Source: a virus. From it: 40,674 bases of DNA. The first letter of the stretch is position 1. Every line of letters begins with the position of its first letter. The notes beneath the pieces are model-generated. The model saw only the letters and a list, made by a program, of their open reading frames with translations. It had not been told where the DNA came from and did not search any database. Location of the stretch: positions 1-40,674 of the IMG/VR virus record IMGVR_UViG_3300021357_000004; one strand, 5' to 3'. This document shows, one piece after another, positions 5,373 to 12,101 of this stretch. A program made the position numbers and the translations under genes.

Positions 5373-6329
5373 ATGGGCGACGTGGACGGGCTTCTCAGTT
5401 GGGACGAGTGGCTGGCGCTAGAACTTGGCGAGCCGGAGTGGTTGATTCCCAACCTGCTGGAACGCGGGGGGGCCGGGCTGTTACATGGCGGGATACAGAG
5501 TTATAAGTCCTTTCTATCCTTGCGGTTGTGTTTGGACCTCGCCGCCGGGCAGTCGGTCTTTGGCCTCTTCCCGCCCGCCCCCGCGCGGCCAAGCATCCTC
5601 CTCCAGGCAGAGGGGTCGAAGAAAGCCTGGCAACGTCGTATGCTCAGACTGCAACAGGATTACCCGGCGGGGATACCGTTCTCGTCTAGGCATACGCTTA
5701 CGGAAAAGTTGGACACACGAAAAGGTGACGAGTGGGTGCGGCGGGCAATCGCCTGCACCGGAGCAAACCTGCTGGTCGTGGACCCGATTGCTAACTTTTT
5801 CACCGGCGCGGACACTGACGCAGTTGCCCTGCAACGGTGGAGAGACGTGAGTAATGGCTGGCGAGAAGCCTACGACTGCGCCGTGTTGTGGGTACATCAT
5901 AACCGGCAGGCGATACGGTTCTTCGGTGACGGGAAGGTTGCGACGTTTGAGGGGGGGCCGGAGGAAGCGCGTGGGCGTGGGGACACCAAGGCGTGGGCCG
6001 ACCTGATATTGGGGCTGAAACGACGGGGGGACGAGACGGTATTAACGGTGGAGAAGGTGCGCGACGACCCTACCGGCCAGGCGTTTACGTTCAAGCTGGC
6101 CGCGGGGAAGCTCGTACTCGCACAAGAGGCGGACGGGCTTGAAAAGGTAGTGCTGGCCGCGATAGCGGGCGGGGATAGGTGGGTGGCGGAATTGACGGGC
6201 GAGGTCGCGCAACAGACCGGCGTATCGCCAAGCAGTGTGCGCCGCATGATAGCCCGGCTGGTAGAGCGGGGCGAAATTTACCAGGTCGCATACGGGACAA
6301 GGCAGAAAGTTGGAATAGGAGGAAAGTGA
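5373..6329 (+). CDS. RepA/DnaB-like replicative ATPase (AAA_25 type)
   Basis: A 318-residue RecA-fold ATPase. Walker A is GGIQSYKS (residues 39-46), with Tyr where most P-loops have Gly; YKS versions are, to my knowledge, found in other RepA/AAA_25 ATPases, so this need not mean inactivity. Walker B is NLLVVDP (132-138), and VHHNRQ (174-179) matches the sensor/H4 region. A following GDTKAWADLILGLKR stretch is typical of the family. Residues about 250-310 form a winged helix (GVSPSSVRRMIARLVERGEI). The likely role is helicase or helicase loader at the phage fork; no separate primase was found. The next start overlaps its stop. Confidence 0.75.
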   Translation: MGDVDGLLSWDEWLALELGEPEWLIPNLLERGGAGLLHGGIQSYKSFLSLRLCLDLAAGQSVFGLFPPAPARPSILLQAEGSKKAWQRRMLRLQQDYPAGIPFSSRHTLTEKLDTRKGDEWVRRAIACTGANLLVVDPIANFFTGADTDAVALQRWRDVSNGWREAYDCAVLWVHHNRQAIRFFGDGKVATFEGGPEEARGRGDTKAWADLILGLKRRGDETVLTVEKVRDDPTGQAFTFKLAAGKLVLAQEADGLEKVVLAAIAGGDRWVAELTGEVAQQTGVSPSSVRRMIARLVERGEIYQVAYGTRQKVGIGGK

Positions 6330-6427
6330 TGGATTGGATAGGGCTCGGCATCCTTATCGCCGCGGTGGGTGGTGGTGTGGCGATTTTGGTACAGTTAAGC
6401 CGCAATCCCCCCGGCGGGCGGGCGTAA
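6329..6427 (+). CDS. Single-span membrane microprotein
   Basis: A 32-residue peptide starts at ATG 6329, overlapping the helicase stop (TGATG) behind AGGAGGAAAG. Residues 2-22 (DWIGLGILIAAVGGGVAILV) are one hydrophobic segment, followed by a Pro/Gly/Arg tail. Its own stop overlaps the next ATG (TAATG), so it is translationally coupled on both sides. Function is unknown. It is one of at least five one-span microproteins in the rightward arm (1758, 3568, 6329, 6758, 17073). Confidence 0.55.
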   Translation: MDWIGLGILIAAVGGGVAILVQLSRNPPGGRA

Positions 6428-6651
6428 TGCGTGGAGTACGTGCTGGGGACGAGTTTAATACGCGGGGGGGTTGGCGGGCGCGCGTGATTTGGGTTCGCGC
6501 CGATGGCAAGGGCTTTTACACAGTCCATAAGCCGGAAACAGAGGATGAAATCGTGCCGGTTTACCACTTGCCGGATGGCTGCGCGGTGCCGATATTTGTG
6601 CTGTGCCCCCCACCGCGGTATGATGGCGACCCGGCGGATATACTGTTGTGA
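6427..6651 (+). CDS. TRGGW-family small protein (copy 1)
   Basis: A 74-residue protein starts at ATG 6427, sharing a base with the preceding TAA. It has the core TRGGWRARVIW at residues 12-22, then a beta-rich body (GKGFYTVHKP, IVPVYHLPDGCAVPIFVLC) ending in a Pro-rich stretch. The same TRGGWRA-x-V-x-W core followed by a basic turn and V-H opens the product of 12347-12580, so the two are paralogues within one genome. Function is unknown; the fold looks like a small SH3-type or OB-type barrel. Its stop lies 9 bp before the tmRNA-like RNA. Confidence 0.6.
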   Translation: MRGVRAGDEFNTRGGWRARVIWVRADGKGFYTVHKPETEDEIVPVYHLPDGCAVPIFVLCPPPRYDGDPADILL

Positions 6652-6659
6652 GCTCATGT

Positions 6660-6743
6660 GGGGGAGTGAGGGCTCGACGGCGCGCGAAAACCCACAAGGG
6701 ACGTGCGTCGGACGCGGTGTTCGACTCACCGCCTCCTCCACCA
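6660..6743 (+). ncRNA. Minimal tmRNA-like RNA (tRNA-like domain without tag body)
   Basis: The 5' acceptor strand GGGGGAG (6660-6666) pairs with CTCCTCC (6733-6739), giving seven pairs including G3-U70, the alanine identity pair. A73 (6740) and an encoded CCA (6741-6743) follow. The T arm is GCGGTG (6714-6719), loop TTCGACT, CACCGC (6727-6732). CTCGACGG (6673-6680) and CGGACGCGG (6709-6717) match the two best conserved tmRNA signatures. Between them there is only a P2-like stem (6680-6684 with 6702-6706) and a CCC-ACAA-GGG hairpin (6691-6700). A normal tmRNA would have several hundred bases with pseudoknots and a tag frame. Oddity: the T stem can form six pairs rather than five. There is no anticodon arm, so it is not an ordinary tRNA. 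It lies between coupled genes and needs processing from their transcript. Confidence 0.65.
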
Positions 6744-6757
6744 ACCAAAGGAGAAAA

Positions 6758-6877
6758 ATGAGCAAGACGAATTTCACTAAAGGACCGCCAGGGGGCGAGG
6801 AAGTTGGCATCGTGATACTTATCGTTGGATTAACTGTTACAGGAATCTGTCTAGTTCTTTATCGGATGCTGACATGA
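6758..6877 (+). CDS. Single-span membrane microprotein
   Basis: A 39-residue protein starts at ATG 6758, 15 bases after the CCA end of the tmRNA-like RNA, with AAAGGAGAAAA as ribosome site. Residues 16-35 (VGIVILIVGLTVTGICLVLY) form one transmembrane span after a basic, Gly-Pro-rich head (SKTNFTKGPPGGEE). The stop overlaps the next ATG (ATGA). Function is unknown. Processing of the RNA upstream would leave this gene's message with a very short leader. Confidence 0.6.
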   Translation: MSKTNFTKGPPGGEEVGIVILIVGLTVTGICLVLYRMLT

Positions 6878-7125
6878 TAACAGGCGGCCAGGCAAAATTC
6901 GAGCTAGAATTTTCCCGCCTGCAAGACATCGCCGACGTAGCCTTCGAGCAGGCTAGAGTGCGTGCTGAGGCAGAGGACGAACCCTGCCCACACGACGAGC
7001 TTGAGGGGTGGGGCGAGCCATGCGGCACCACGGATTATGGATGTCAAGCATTTGGACCCCCATTTACATGGGCCTGCATTGCGTGCGGGGCCGTCCGCCA
7101 GCCCGACGGCACGTTCCTCGTGTAA
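6874..7125 (+). CDS. Small Cys-containing hypothetical protein
   Basis: An 83-residue protein starts at ATG 6874 in an ATGA overlap. The N-terminal half is a charged helix (FSRLQDIADVAFEQARVRAE); the C-terminal half has five Cys, including CPHDE, CIACGAVRQPDGTFLV and two isolated ones. The CIACG end followed by a basic turn and short strand resembles the distal half of a zinc ribbon. Function is unknown. It closes this transcript group: the next gene has its own promoter-like motif at 7132-7150. Confidence 0.6.
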   Translation: MITGGQAKFELEFSRLQDIADVAFEQARVRAEAEDEPCPHDELEGWGEPCGTTDYGCQAFGPPFTWACIACGAVRQPDGTFLV

Positions 7126-7131
7126 GCGCCA

Positions 7132-7150
7132 TTGACAAGGCTGGTACAAT
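7132..7150 (+). promoter_or_regulatory. TTGACA-N7-TACAAT motif upstream of the ERCC4 nuclease
   Basis: TTGACA (7132-7137) and TACAAT (7145-7150) are perfect or near-perfect sigma70 hexamers but only 7 bp apart instead of about 17. The block ATTGACAAG-N3-GGTACAATAG-N-GGGGG recurs almost identically at 16685-16711 ahead of another gene, so the arrangement is conserved rather than accidental. It lies 18 bases before the start at 7168. It may be a phage-specific promoter or an operator built from promoter hexamers. Confidence 0.45.
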
Positions 7151-7167
7151 AGTGGGGGAGGCGAAAA

Positions 7168-7857
7168 ATGTCGCGGGTTGAGTTAAAAGGCAGCGCGCTC
7201 TGGTATAGGGAGAAACGGCTTGGTGCAGCCAGCGCGCTCTACTGCTACCCGGGCGAGGAAACGCACCTCGGCACCAGCAATGGGGTTGTGGTGTGCTCCA
7301 CACCCGCCCGCATCGACCTGCTCTTTATGGCAGGAGAGAAGGTGGTGGGCTGTGAGGTCAAAACCATTGTAGACTTGGTGCAGTCCCACCACTCCCGTCG
7401 GCTTCATCGCCAGTTACGCACCCTGAGAGAAACAGTCGATGTGTGCTGTCTTGTGGTGCGGGGGATGGTGGATTGCCCGCTCTCCTTTTACGCAGCCGTG
7501 CAAGCCCACCTCAAACCGGAGGAATTTTGGGGCGACTGGGTGAATTGGCAAACACAAGGGGTGTACATATTGCCAGTAGAGATGGAAGAGTACATGCCCC
7601 AACTCCATCTATACAAGCGGGCGATCGCCACCACCGGGTTGCGCGCCCTCGCGGGCACGGACTTGCGCCCCCCGCGCGAACGGAAACCGGGCTGGCTGTT
7701 GCGGCGTATACCGGGGATAGGACCAGACCGCAGTCAACGCTTGATTAACCTGTTCGGCTCGCCGATAGCCGCACTGCACGCAGCAGAAGAGGGTGCGGTC
7801 GCGCCGATATTGGGGAAAGCGGTAGAGGATAAGTTGCGCCGTGCGGCACGAGAATAG
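7168..7857 (+). CDS. ERCC4 (XPF/Mus81)-type nuclease with HhH domain
   Basis: A 229-residue protein. Residues about 45-100 match the ERCC4 nuclease core: an acidic strand RIDLLF (D50), then GCEVKTIVDLVQS (61-73), which stands where the family has ERKxxxDLxxS, with the middle Arg replaced by Val, then RRLHRQLRTLRE and a hydrophobic VCCLVVRG strand. Residues about 178-206 (IPGIGPDRSQRLINLFGSPIAAL) are a helix-hairpin-helix DNA-binding unit, as in XPF homologues. It probably cuts branched or flapped DNA during phage replication or recombination. It starts a group that continues with the Cas4-like nuclease and the Sak4-like ATPase. Confidence 0.75.
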   Translation: MSRVELKGSALWYREKRLGAASALYCYPGEETHLGTSNGVVVCSTPARIDLLFMAGEKVVGCEVKTIVDLVQSHHSRRLHRQLRTLRETVDVCCLVVRGMVDCPLSFYAAVQAHLKPEEFWGDWVNWQTQGVYILPVEMEEYMPQLHLYKRAIATTGLRALAGTDLRPPRERKPGWLLRRIPGIGPDRSQRLINLFGSPIAALHAAEEGAVAPILGKAVEDKLRRAARE

Positions 7858-7865
7858 GAGGGGAG

Positions 7866-8162
7866 ATGAACAAGGAACAAACGAAAGAGCTTGCCAAGGG
7901 GCTTGCGGAGTTAATGTCAGAAGCACGCGAGATTTTTACGCCGGACCTTAACCCCCCGGCAATGTCACCCGTGGAATTTTACCGGGCTGTGGAAGCCCTA
8001 ATGGTAAAGCGGGAGAACATAAGGGTCGAGGATTACTGGGATTTCAAAGACACCGTGGCAGGCCATAAAGCCGCGGACGAAATAATGCTCTGCATACTGG
8101 AGAACCTGGGGTATGGTGCAGGCTGCGCGCTATTCAATGCCGCGGAAAAGTGGTATGAGTGA
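7866..8162 (+). CDS. Hypothetical helical protein
   Basis: A 98-residue protein behind AGGAGGGGAG, eight bases after the nuclease. It appears all-helical, with an acidic N-terminal helix (KELAKGLAELMSEAREIF) and a C-terminal helix pair (ADEIMLCILENLGYG and ALFNAAEKWYE). No catalytic motif is seen. Its position between recombination genes suggests an accessory role, but the family is not recognised. The next start overlaps its end by 8 bp. Confidence 0.6.
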   Translation: MNKEQTKELAKGLAELMSEAREIFTPDLNPPAMSPVEFYRAVEALMVKRENIRVEDYWDFKDTVAGHKAADEIMLCILENLGYGAGCALFNAAEKWYE

Positions 8163-8298
8163 ACAAGCAGGAACACAAGAGGGTGCCATGTGGACTATTA
8201 TACAAAAGGTCGGGCGCGTGACGCATAAGCGAGAAGTGCAAGAGCGTTTTCTACCCCAGGAGCTAGTCGAGCAGTTGAAAAAGGTGCTCCACCCATGA
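8155..8298 (+). CDS. Small hypothetical protein
   Basis: A 47-residue frame from ATG 8155, overlapping the previous stop. The longer in-phase start at 8113 would overlap by 50 bp without a ribosome site. The sequence is a short strand (WTIIQKVGRVTH) and a basic-acidic helix (EVQERFLPQELVEQLKKVL). Its stop forms an ATGA overlap with the next gene, which supports translation of the phase. Function is unknown. Confidence 0.5.
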   Translation: MSEQAGTQEGAMWTIIQKVGRVTHKREVQERFLPQELVEQLKKVLHP

Positions 8299-8477
8299 CC
8301 ATTGCAGTCGGGCAGAAAAAGGTGCAGGTTATCTTGGACGTGGTGGTAGACAACTATAGTGATAAACTCCTCGCTGAGATAATGCAAGACCTCTTGCAGA
8401 GTATGTCGGGAGAAATGAGTAGCTCTGCGGGTTGGTACGTTACATGGCAAGCACGCGAAAAGTGGGAGGAGACATGA
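8295..8477 (+). CDS. Small hypothetical protein
   Basis: A 60-residue protein starting at ATG 8295 in an ATGA overlap and ending in another (8474). It contains an amphipathic helix (SDKLLAEIMQDLLQSMSGEM) between a short N-terminal strand region (KKVQVILDVVVD) and a Trp-rich end (GWYVTWQAREKW). No motif is recognised. Coupled translation with the Cas4-like gene suggests a shared role in recombination or DNA turnover. Confidence 0.5.
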   Translation: MTIAVGQKKVQVILDVVVDNYSDKLLAEIMQDLLQSMSGEMSSSAGWYVTWQAREKWEET

Positions 8478-9340
8478 GCCATGTTAGCTTGACCGCTCTC
8501 TTAGACTGGAATCGCTGCCAGCGCAGACATTACCTGGCGCACACGCGCCACTTGCGCCCCCGCGAGCGACCAGCCGTGCTCGGCTCCGGCAGCGCCGTCC
8601 ACGCCGCACTTGCCTCTTGGCTGCGGACCTGTCCTGGAGAAAAGCCTTCCCCGCAAGATAGACAGGTCATGGCTGAGGACGGGTTGCAGGGAGAGTATGG
8701 TAAGGACGAGAGCAAGTATGGGCGATATGTTAAGGGTGCGGCCAACGCGCTCTCACTCGTGCCCGATTGGGTGTGGGCACGCACATGGCAATGCGAAACG
8801 CCCGTCGAAATCCCAATCCCCCTCTCCGATTGGGTTGTGCATGGCCGCACCGACATTTGGGGCGTGGGGGACGACGGCATCACGCTCATAGACTTCAAGG
8901 TGTCTGAGGCTAATCCACTCGACCTCATGCTCTGGTCACCACAAATCCGATATTACGCGTTGGCGTTACAGGCGCTACACCCAGACCGGCTCGTCCAATA
9001 CAAGTACCTGCTCTTGCCCACACAAGGCAAGCGGGCGGGCGACCCCTGGGCCTGGCCGTTCACGCGCGCAGCGGCAACGCGCACGCAAGAGGACCTCACC
9101 AAGTTGGTGGAGGACTTCGTAAAGCACCAGGCGTCCTTGACCCCGCTAGGGACGGACGTGCCGCCCCCTACCGGCTGGCTGTGGGATATGGCGCGCCCCG
9201 CCTACGACCGCAGCGCATGTGGGTACTGCCCGTTCAACCCGATATGCCAGGCCGAAATCACGGGCGCCGACCGGCACGCAGTAGAGAAGGGGATGTTTTA
9301 CGAGCATCAACGTAGCATTATGGGAGGAGACGATGACTAA
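8474..9340 (+). CDS. Cas4/RecB-like PD-(D/E)XK nuclease with Fe-S cluster
   Basis: A 288-residue protein from ATG 8474 behind GGAGGAGAC. The N-terminal WNRCQRRHYL puts a Cys at residue 15, and the C-terminal CGYCPFNPIC gives Cys 249, 252 and 258. This is the 1+3 cysteine layout that holds a 4Fe-4S cluster in Cas4 and AddB-type nucleases. The core shows GSAVHAAL (helix His), GRTDIWGVGDDGITLIDFKVS (catalytic D, D and K) and QIRYYALAL (QxxxY motif). It is probably a 5'-3' ssDNA exonuclease that prepares ends for annealing by the Sak4-like protein. It is not near any CRISPR array. It overlaps the next gene by 8 bp. Confidence 0.8.
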   Translation: MSHVSLTALLDWNRCQRRHYLAHTRHLRPRERPAVLGSGSAVHAALASWLRTCPGEKPSPQDRQVMAEDGLQGEYGKDESKYGRYVKGAANALSLVPDWVWARTWQCETPVEIPIPLSDWVVHGRTDIWGVGDDGITLIDFKVSEANPLDLMLWSPQIRYYALALQALHPDRLVQYKYLLLPTQGKRAGDPWAWPFTRAAATRTQEDLTKLVEDFVKHQASLTPLGTDVPPPTGWLWDMARPAYDRSACGYCPFNPICQAEITGADRHAVEKGMFYEHQRSIMGGDDD

Positions 9341-9578
9341 GGTTTATGTTGTTGAGGGCGACCTTGAACTGTACGAGGGGGATGGGGAGATGGCAGTTTA
9401 TAGTACGCTTGAGAAGGCAAAGGCTTCCCTTCCCAATGTAACCTGGCGAGAGGACAAGTATGGGTGGTTTGTGGGGGGAGGGACGGGAGCGATTACCGAG
9501 TTCGTGCTAGATGGGGGAAAGCCGGAGCCAACCCTATTCGAGGTCATGCAAGACGCATCGCAGGAGGGAGCAGAGTGA
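9333..9578 (+). CDS. Small hypothetical protein
   Basis: An 81-residue acidic protein (ATG 9333) that begins KVYVVEGDLELYEGDGEMAV, then a helix (TLEKAKASLPN) and a WF-rich strand. This layout of a strand-forming KVYVV head and an E/D-rich body is common in phage proteins that accompany recombinases, but the family is not identified. The TGA stop overlaps the GTG start of the next gene. Confidence 0.6.
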   Translation: MTKVYVVEGDLELYEGDGEMAVYSTLEKAKASLPNVTWREDKYGWFVGGGTGAITEFVLDGGKPEPTLFEVMQDASQEGAE

Positions 9579-10474
9579 TACGTGACGGCTATTGGGGCAG
9601 CTATCTTTTCTACGGGCCACCCGGCGGCGGCAAGACCGACTTGCTTACTAGCGCATTTTGGGACGTGCGCGCCCGGCGCGAGGTGGCGCGTGGCAAGTGG
9701 ATTACGTTCGGGCGTGAAGGCAATCCGTTCTTGCATGTACCTGAGTCCTGCCGCACGACCAGTGGGGGAATGAGCCTGCGCTTTACAGTCCCCAACCTGG
9801 ACAATACCACTTGGCTCGACCGCTTCGACAAGTTCACCACCGTGCTTCTCGAACAGGCACATCGCGAGCACCCGCTTGACGTGCTCGGCATAGATGGGCT
9901 CTCTGAGTTCGACATGCTATACGAGCGTACATTCGGTGGTGGAGACGGCGATGCCAACAAATTCGCCAAGTGGAATGGCCTCATGGACAAGTTCTTCGCC
10001 ATCATGCAACGTCTCGACCCGAACGAGCTCGGCTGTCATGTGATAATGACGGCGCGAGTGCGAGAGCGCAAGCGCGGCACGGAGGAAGAGGAAAAAGCGC
10101 GACGCAAGTCGGACTTTGAATCTGTATCGGCGGATGACCCCTTCGACTACTACCCCAGCATCCGCGGGGGCTTCAAGGACTGGCTCGCCCATTACTTTGA
10201 GAATGTGTTTTACATTCACACGCGCAAGCCCCCCAAGGGTAAGACGCTGGACGACCCGCAGCATGTGGTGCAGTTAATTACATTGGGTGACTACGTTACC
10301 AAATTGCAGGGGGAGCGCGAGTGGTTGGCCGCGGGGTATCCGCGCGAGCTTGCAAATACCAACTTCTACGCCATCCAACACAGACTGGAAAATTTGCTCG
10401 GTCTGCCACACATATTGCCTATGGAGGTGCAGGATGCTTCGGTCGTACCCGCAAGTATACAGCCTGGGGCATAA
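9575..10474 (+). CDS. Sak4/RecA-like P-loop ATPase (annealing or recombination)
   Basis: A 299-residue protein from GTG 9575 (GTGA overlap; GGAGGGAGCA upstream). The P-loop is GPPGGGKT at residues 14-21, very near the N-terminus. The Walker B strand is DVLGIDGLSEFD, followed by a Gly-rich GGGDGDANKFAKW loop; VIMTARVRERKRG serves as sensor 1. This fits phage AAA_24/Sak4-type RecA-fold proteins, which promote single-strand annealing with an SSB. Neighbouring exonuclease genes and the possible SSB at 11395 support that role. A RepA-like function is less likely, since 5373 already provides one. Confidence 0.7.
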   Translation: MIRDGYWGSYLFYGPPGGGKTDLLTSAFWDVRARREVARGKWITFGREGNPFLHVPESCRTTSGGMSLRFTVPNLDNTTWLDRFDKFTTVLLEQAHREHPLDVLGIDGLSEFDMLYERTFGGGDGDANKFAKWNGLMDKFFAIMQRLDPNELGCHVIMTARVRERKRGTEEEEKARRKSDFESVSADDPFDYYPSIRGGFKDWLAHYFENVFYIHTRKPPKGKTLDDPQHVVQLITLGDYVTKLQGEREWLAAGYPRELANTNFYAIQHRLENLLGLPHILPMEVQDASVVPASIQPGA

Positions 10475-11390
10475 GGCCATCGCGGACCTCCTCCTGGGAC
10501 CGGTAGTGGTGCAGGAGAAGGTGGACGGGTCTCAGTTCTCCTTCGGCCTGATAGATGGCACGGTCTACATGCGGTCGAAAGGGGCCGATATAAGTCCCGA
10601 AAGTCCAGACAAGCTCTTCTCTGCCGCGCGAGAAACTGCGATGGGATTGGCCACTGCCGGGCTGCTTGCGGAGGGATATACATATCGGGGGGAAGTGTTA
10701 AGCAAGCCGCGACACAATACGCTCTGCTACAGCCGGGTGCCCCGCGGTAATATCGTATTGTTCGATGTTGACAGCGGGCTGGAAGACTATGCTCCTCCCG
10801 ACATATTGGCCGCAGTGGGGGAGCATATCGGCCTGGAAGTAGTGCCAACCCTGTATTCGGGCGAGCTCACCGCGCTCTCTCAGTTAGAAGAGCTCTTGGC
10901 GCGCGAGTCTTTTTTGGGCGGGACGAAAATAGAGGGCGTGGTGATTAAGAATTACGCGCGCTTCGGCATAGACAAGAAGGTGTTGATGGGCAAGCTCGTA
11001 TCAGAGGCGTTCAAGGAAGTGCATGGCGCGGATTGGCACGCACGTAACCCGCACGGCAAGGATGTAGTGGCGGGGATTATAGAGAGCTTGCGGGTAGAGG
11101 CGCGGTGGGCAAAAGCAGTGCAGCACTCCCGCGAAGCAGGCACGCTCACCGAGAGCGCAAAGGACATAGGCCCGCTCATACAATCGGTAATAGCGGATGT
11201 GTTGCGCGAGGAGGGGGCGGAAATCCGGGAAATCCTGTTCGACCATTTCTGGCGTGAAATCTCACGGGGTCTCCCGCGTGGCTTGCCGGAGTGGTACAAG
11301 CGGCAACTGGCCGCACAGCAATTTGAGAAGGAGGTAGAGACGCCGAACTCACAACTGAATAGCGCGCTCGAACACGAAGGAAAGGAGTGA
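10434..11390 (+). CDS. Nucleic acid ligase (Rnl2-like RNA ligase family)
   Basis: A 318-residue protein. I choose ATG 10434 (GAGGTGCAGG upstream), which overlaps the preceding gene by 41 bp, because the conserved N-terminus (RSYPQVYSLGHKAIADLL) starts there. Ligase motif I is EKVDG (residues 28-32, Lys29 nucleophile). Motif III is YRGEVL (84-89), IIIa NIVLFDV (106-112), IV EGVVIKN (167-173) and V KKVLMGKLV (181-189). It activates a 5' phosphate with ATP and seals nicks. The motif spacing fits RNA ligase 2-type enzymes better than replicative DNA ligases, and the C-terminal 120 residues are helical. It may repair RNA cut by host defences. Substrate is inferred. Confidence 0.75.
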   Translation: MLRSYPQVYSLGHKAIADLLLGPVVVQEKVDGSQFSFGLIDGTVYMRSKGADISPESPDKLFSAARETAMGLATAGLLAEGYTYRGEVLSKPRHNTLCYSRVPRGNIVLFDVDSGLEDYAPPDILAAVGEHIGLEVVPTLYSGELTALSQLEELLARESFLGGTKIEGVVIKNYARFGIDKKVLMGKLVSEAFKEVHGADWHARNPHGKDVVAGIIESLRVEARWAKAVQHSREAGTLTESAKDIGPLIQSVIADVLREEGAEIREILFDHFWREISRGLPRGLPEWYKRQLAAQQFEKEVETPNSQLNSALEHEGKE

Positions 11391-11394
11391 AAAA

Positions 11395-11910
11395 ATGACG
11401 AATAACGTAAAGGGTTTTTACGACGAGGGGTACGAGGACGCCGTGCGCGGCAATCACCTGCCGTTAGCCTATTACCACCTTCGCATAACTGCTAACCTGG
11501 GAGAGACCGAGTTCTCCACTGAGGCGCGTCCCGCGGTGCATTTGGAAACTGAGGTCGCTTCGGGCGAATACGAGGGGCGCCGAGGCCCGCGCATAACCCT
11601 CCAACTGGGCGCCTGGGACTGGGTGAACCCTAAGAGCGGCAAGACCGTTTCGCATGACGAGGACGAGATGTACCAAAACCTGAAAGCCGACGTGCGCGCC
11701 ATCCACGGTGCAACCCCCCCAGTTATCCCCGCAGGGGTTTATGGCCTGGAACTACTGGACGCGACTGCGGACGCGCTCGTTGCAGACGAGTTCTTCGCCA
11801 AGGTGAGCGAGAACAAGAACGGGTTCCAGGTTGCGGGCTATTACAGGGACATCAACGACCCGCCCAAGGGCTTCGTGCTCTCGAAAGACCGGGACGAGTT
11901 CCGCGTCTAG
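11395..11910 (+). CDS. Possible ssDNA-binding protein
   Basis: A 171-residue protein directly after the ligase. The middle part (LAYYHLRITANL, AVHLETEVASGEYEGRRGP, RITLQLGAWDW) is beta-rich and resembles the OB-like DUF669/SSB proteins that accompany Sak4 ATPases. The E-x-x-x-GEY-x-G-R-x segment is the main point of likeness. The C-terminus (VADEFFAKVSENKNGFQVAGY) is mixed. It lacks the acidic tail of canonical SSB. The assignment rests on pattern and neighbourhood and is tentative; a recombination accessory protein is the alternative. Confidence 0.45.
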   Translation: MTNNVKGFYDEGYEDAVRGNHLPLAYYHLRITANLGETEFSTEARPAVHLETEVASGEYEGRRGPRITLQLGAWDWVNPKSGKTVSHDEDEMYQNLKADVRAIHGATPPVIPAGVYGLELLDATADALVADEFFAKVSENKNGFQVAGYYRDINDPPKGFVLSKDRDEFRV

Positions 11911-11912
11911 CC

Positions 11913-12083
11913 ATGAGCGCGCACCATAGATGTAAGAGTTGTGGGCACCGTCCGGGTCGCCGGGTGGTGTCTGCAACCACCAAGATAACAAAAGAAAAAA
12001 AAGATAACACGCCGCGGCAACATAAGCATGGTTGCGGGTGTGTGTGTCACAGTTCAATCGTGGGTTCTCAGTCAGCGCCGTAG
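11913..12083 (+). CDS. Possible Cys/His-rich microprotein
   Basis: ATG 11913 opens a 56-residue frame two bases after the preceding stop. It has CKSCGH near the start and GCGCVCH near residue 43, separated by a Lys/Thr-rich linker, which would place four to five Cys and His as a zinc knuckle. An A-rich stretch (11990-12003) encodes KITKEKKDN. No ribosome site is strong, but reinitiation after the overlapping stop is possible. It ends 19 bp before the structured RNA region. Confidence 0.45.
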   Translation: MSAHHRCKSCGHRPGRRVVSATTKITKEKKDNTPRQHKHGCGCVCHSSIVGSQSAP

Positions 12084-12101
12084 GTGCTCTGGGATGGAAC
12101 G

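Noticed and set aside
6660-6743. Ordinary tRNA at the encoded CCA
   Set aside because: There is no anticodon arm with a 7-base loop and no D arm; only the acceptor and T arms fit, and the conserved bases are those of tmRNA.
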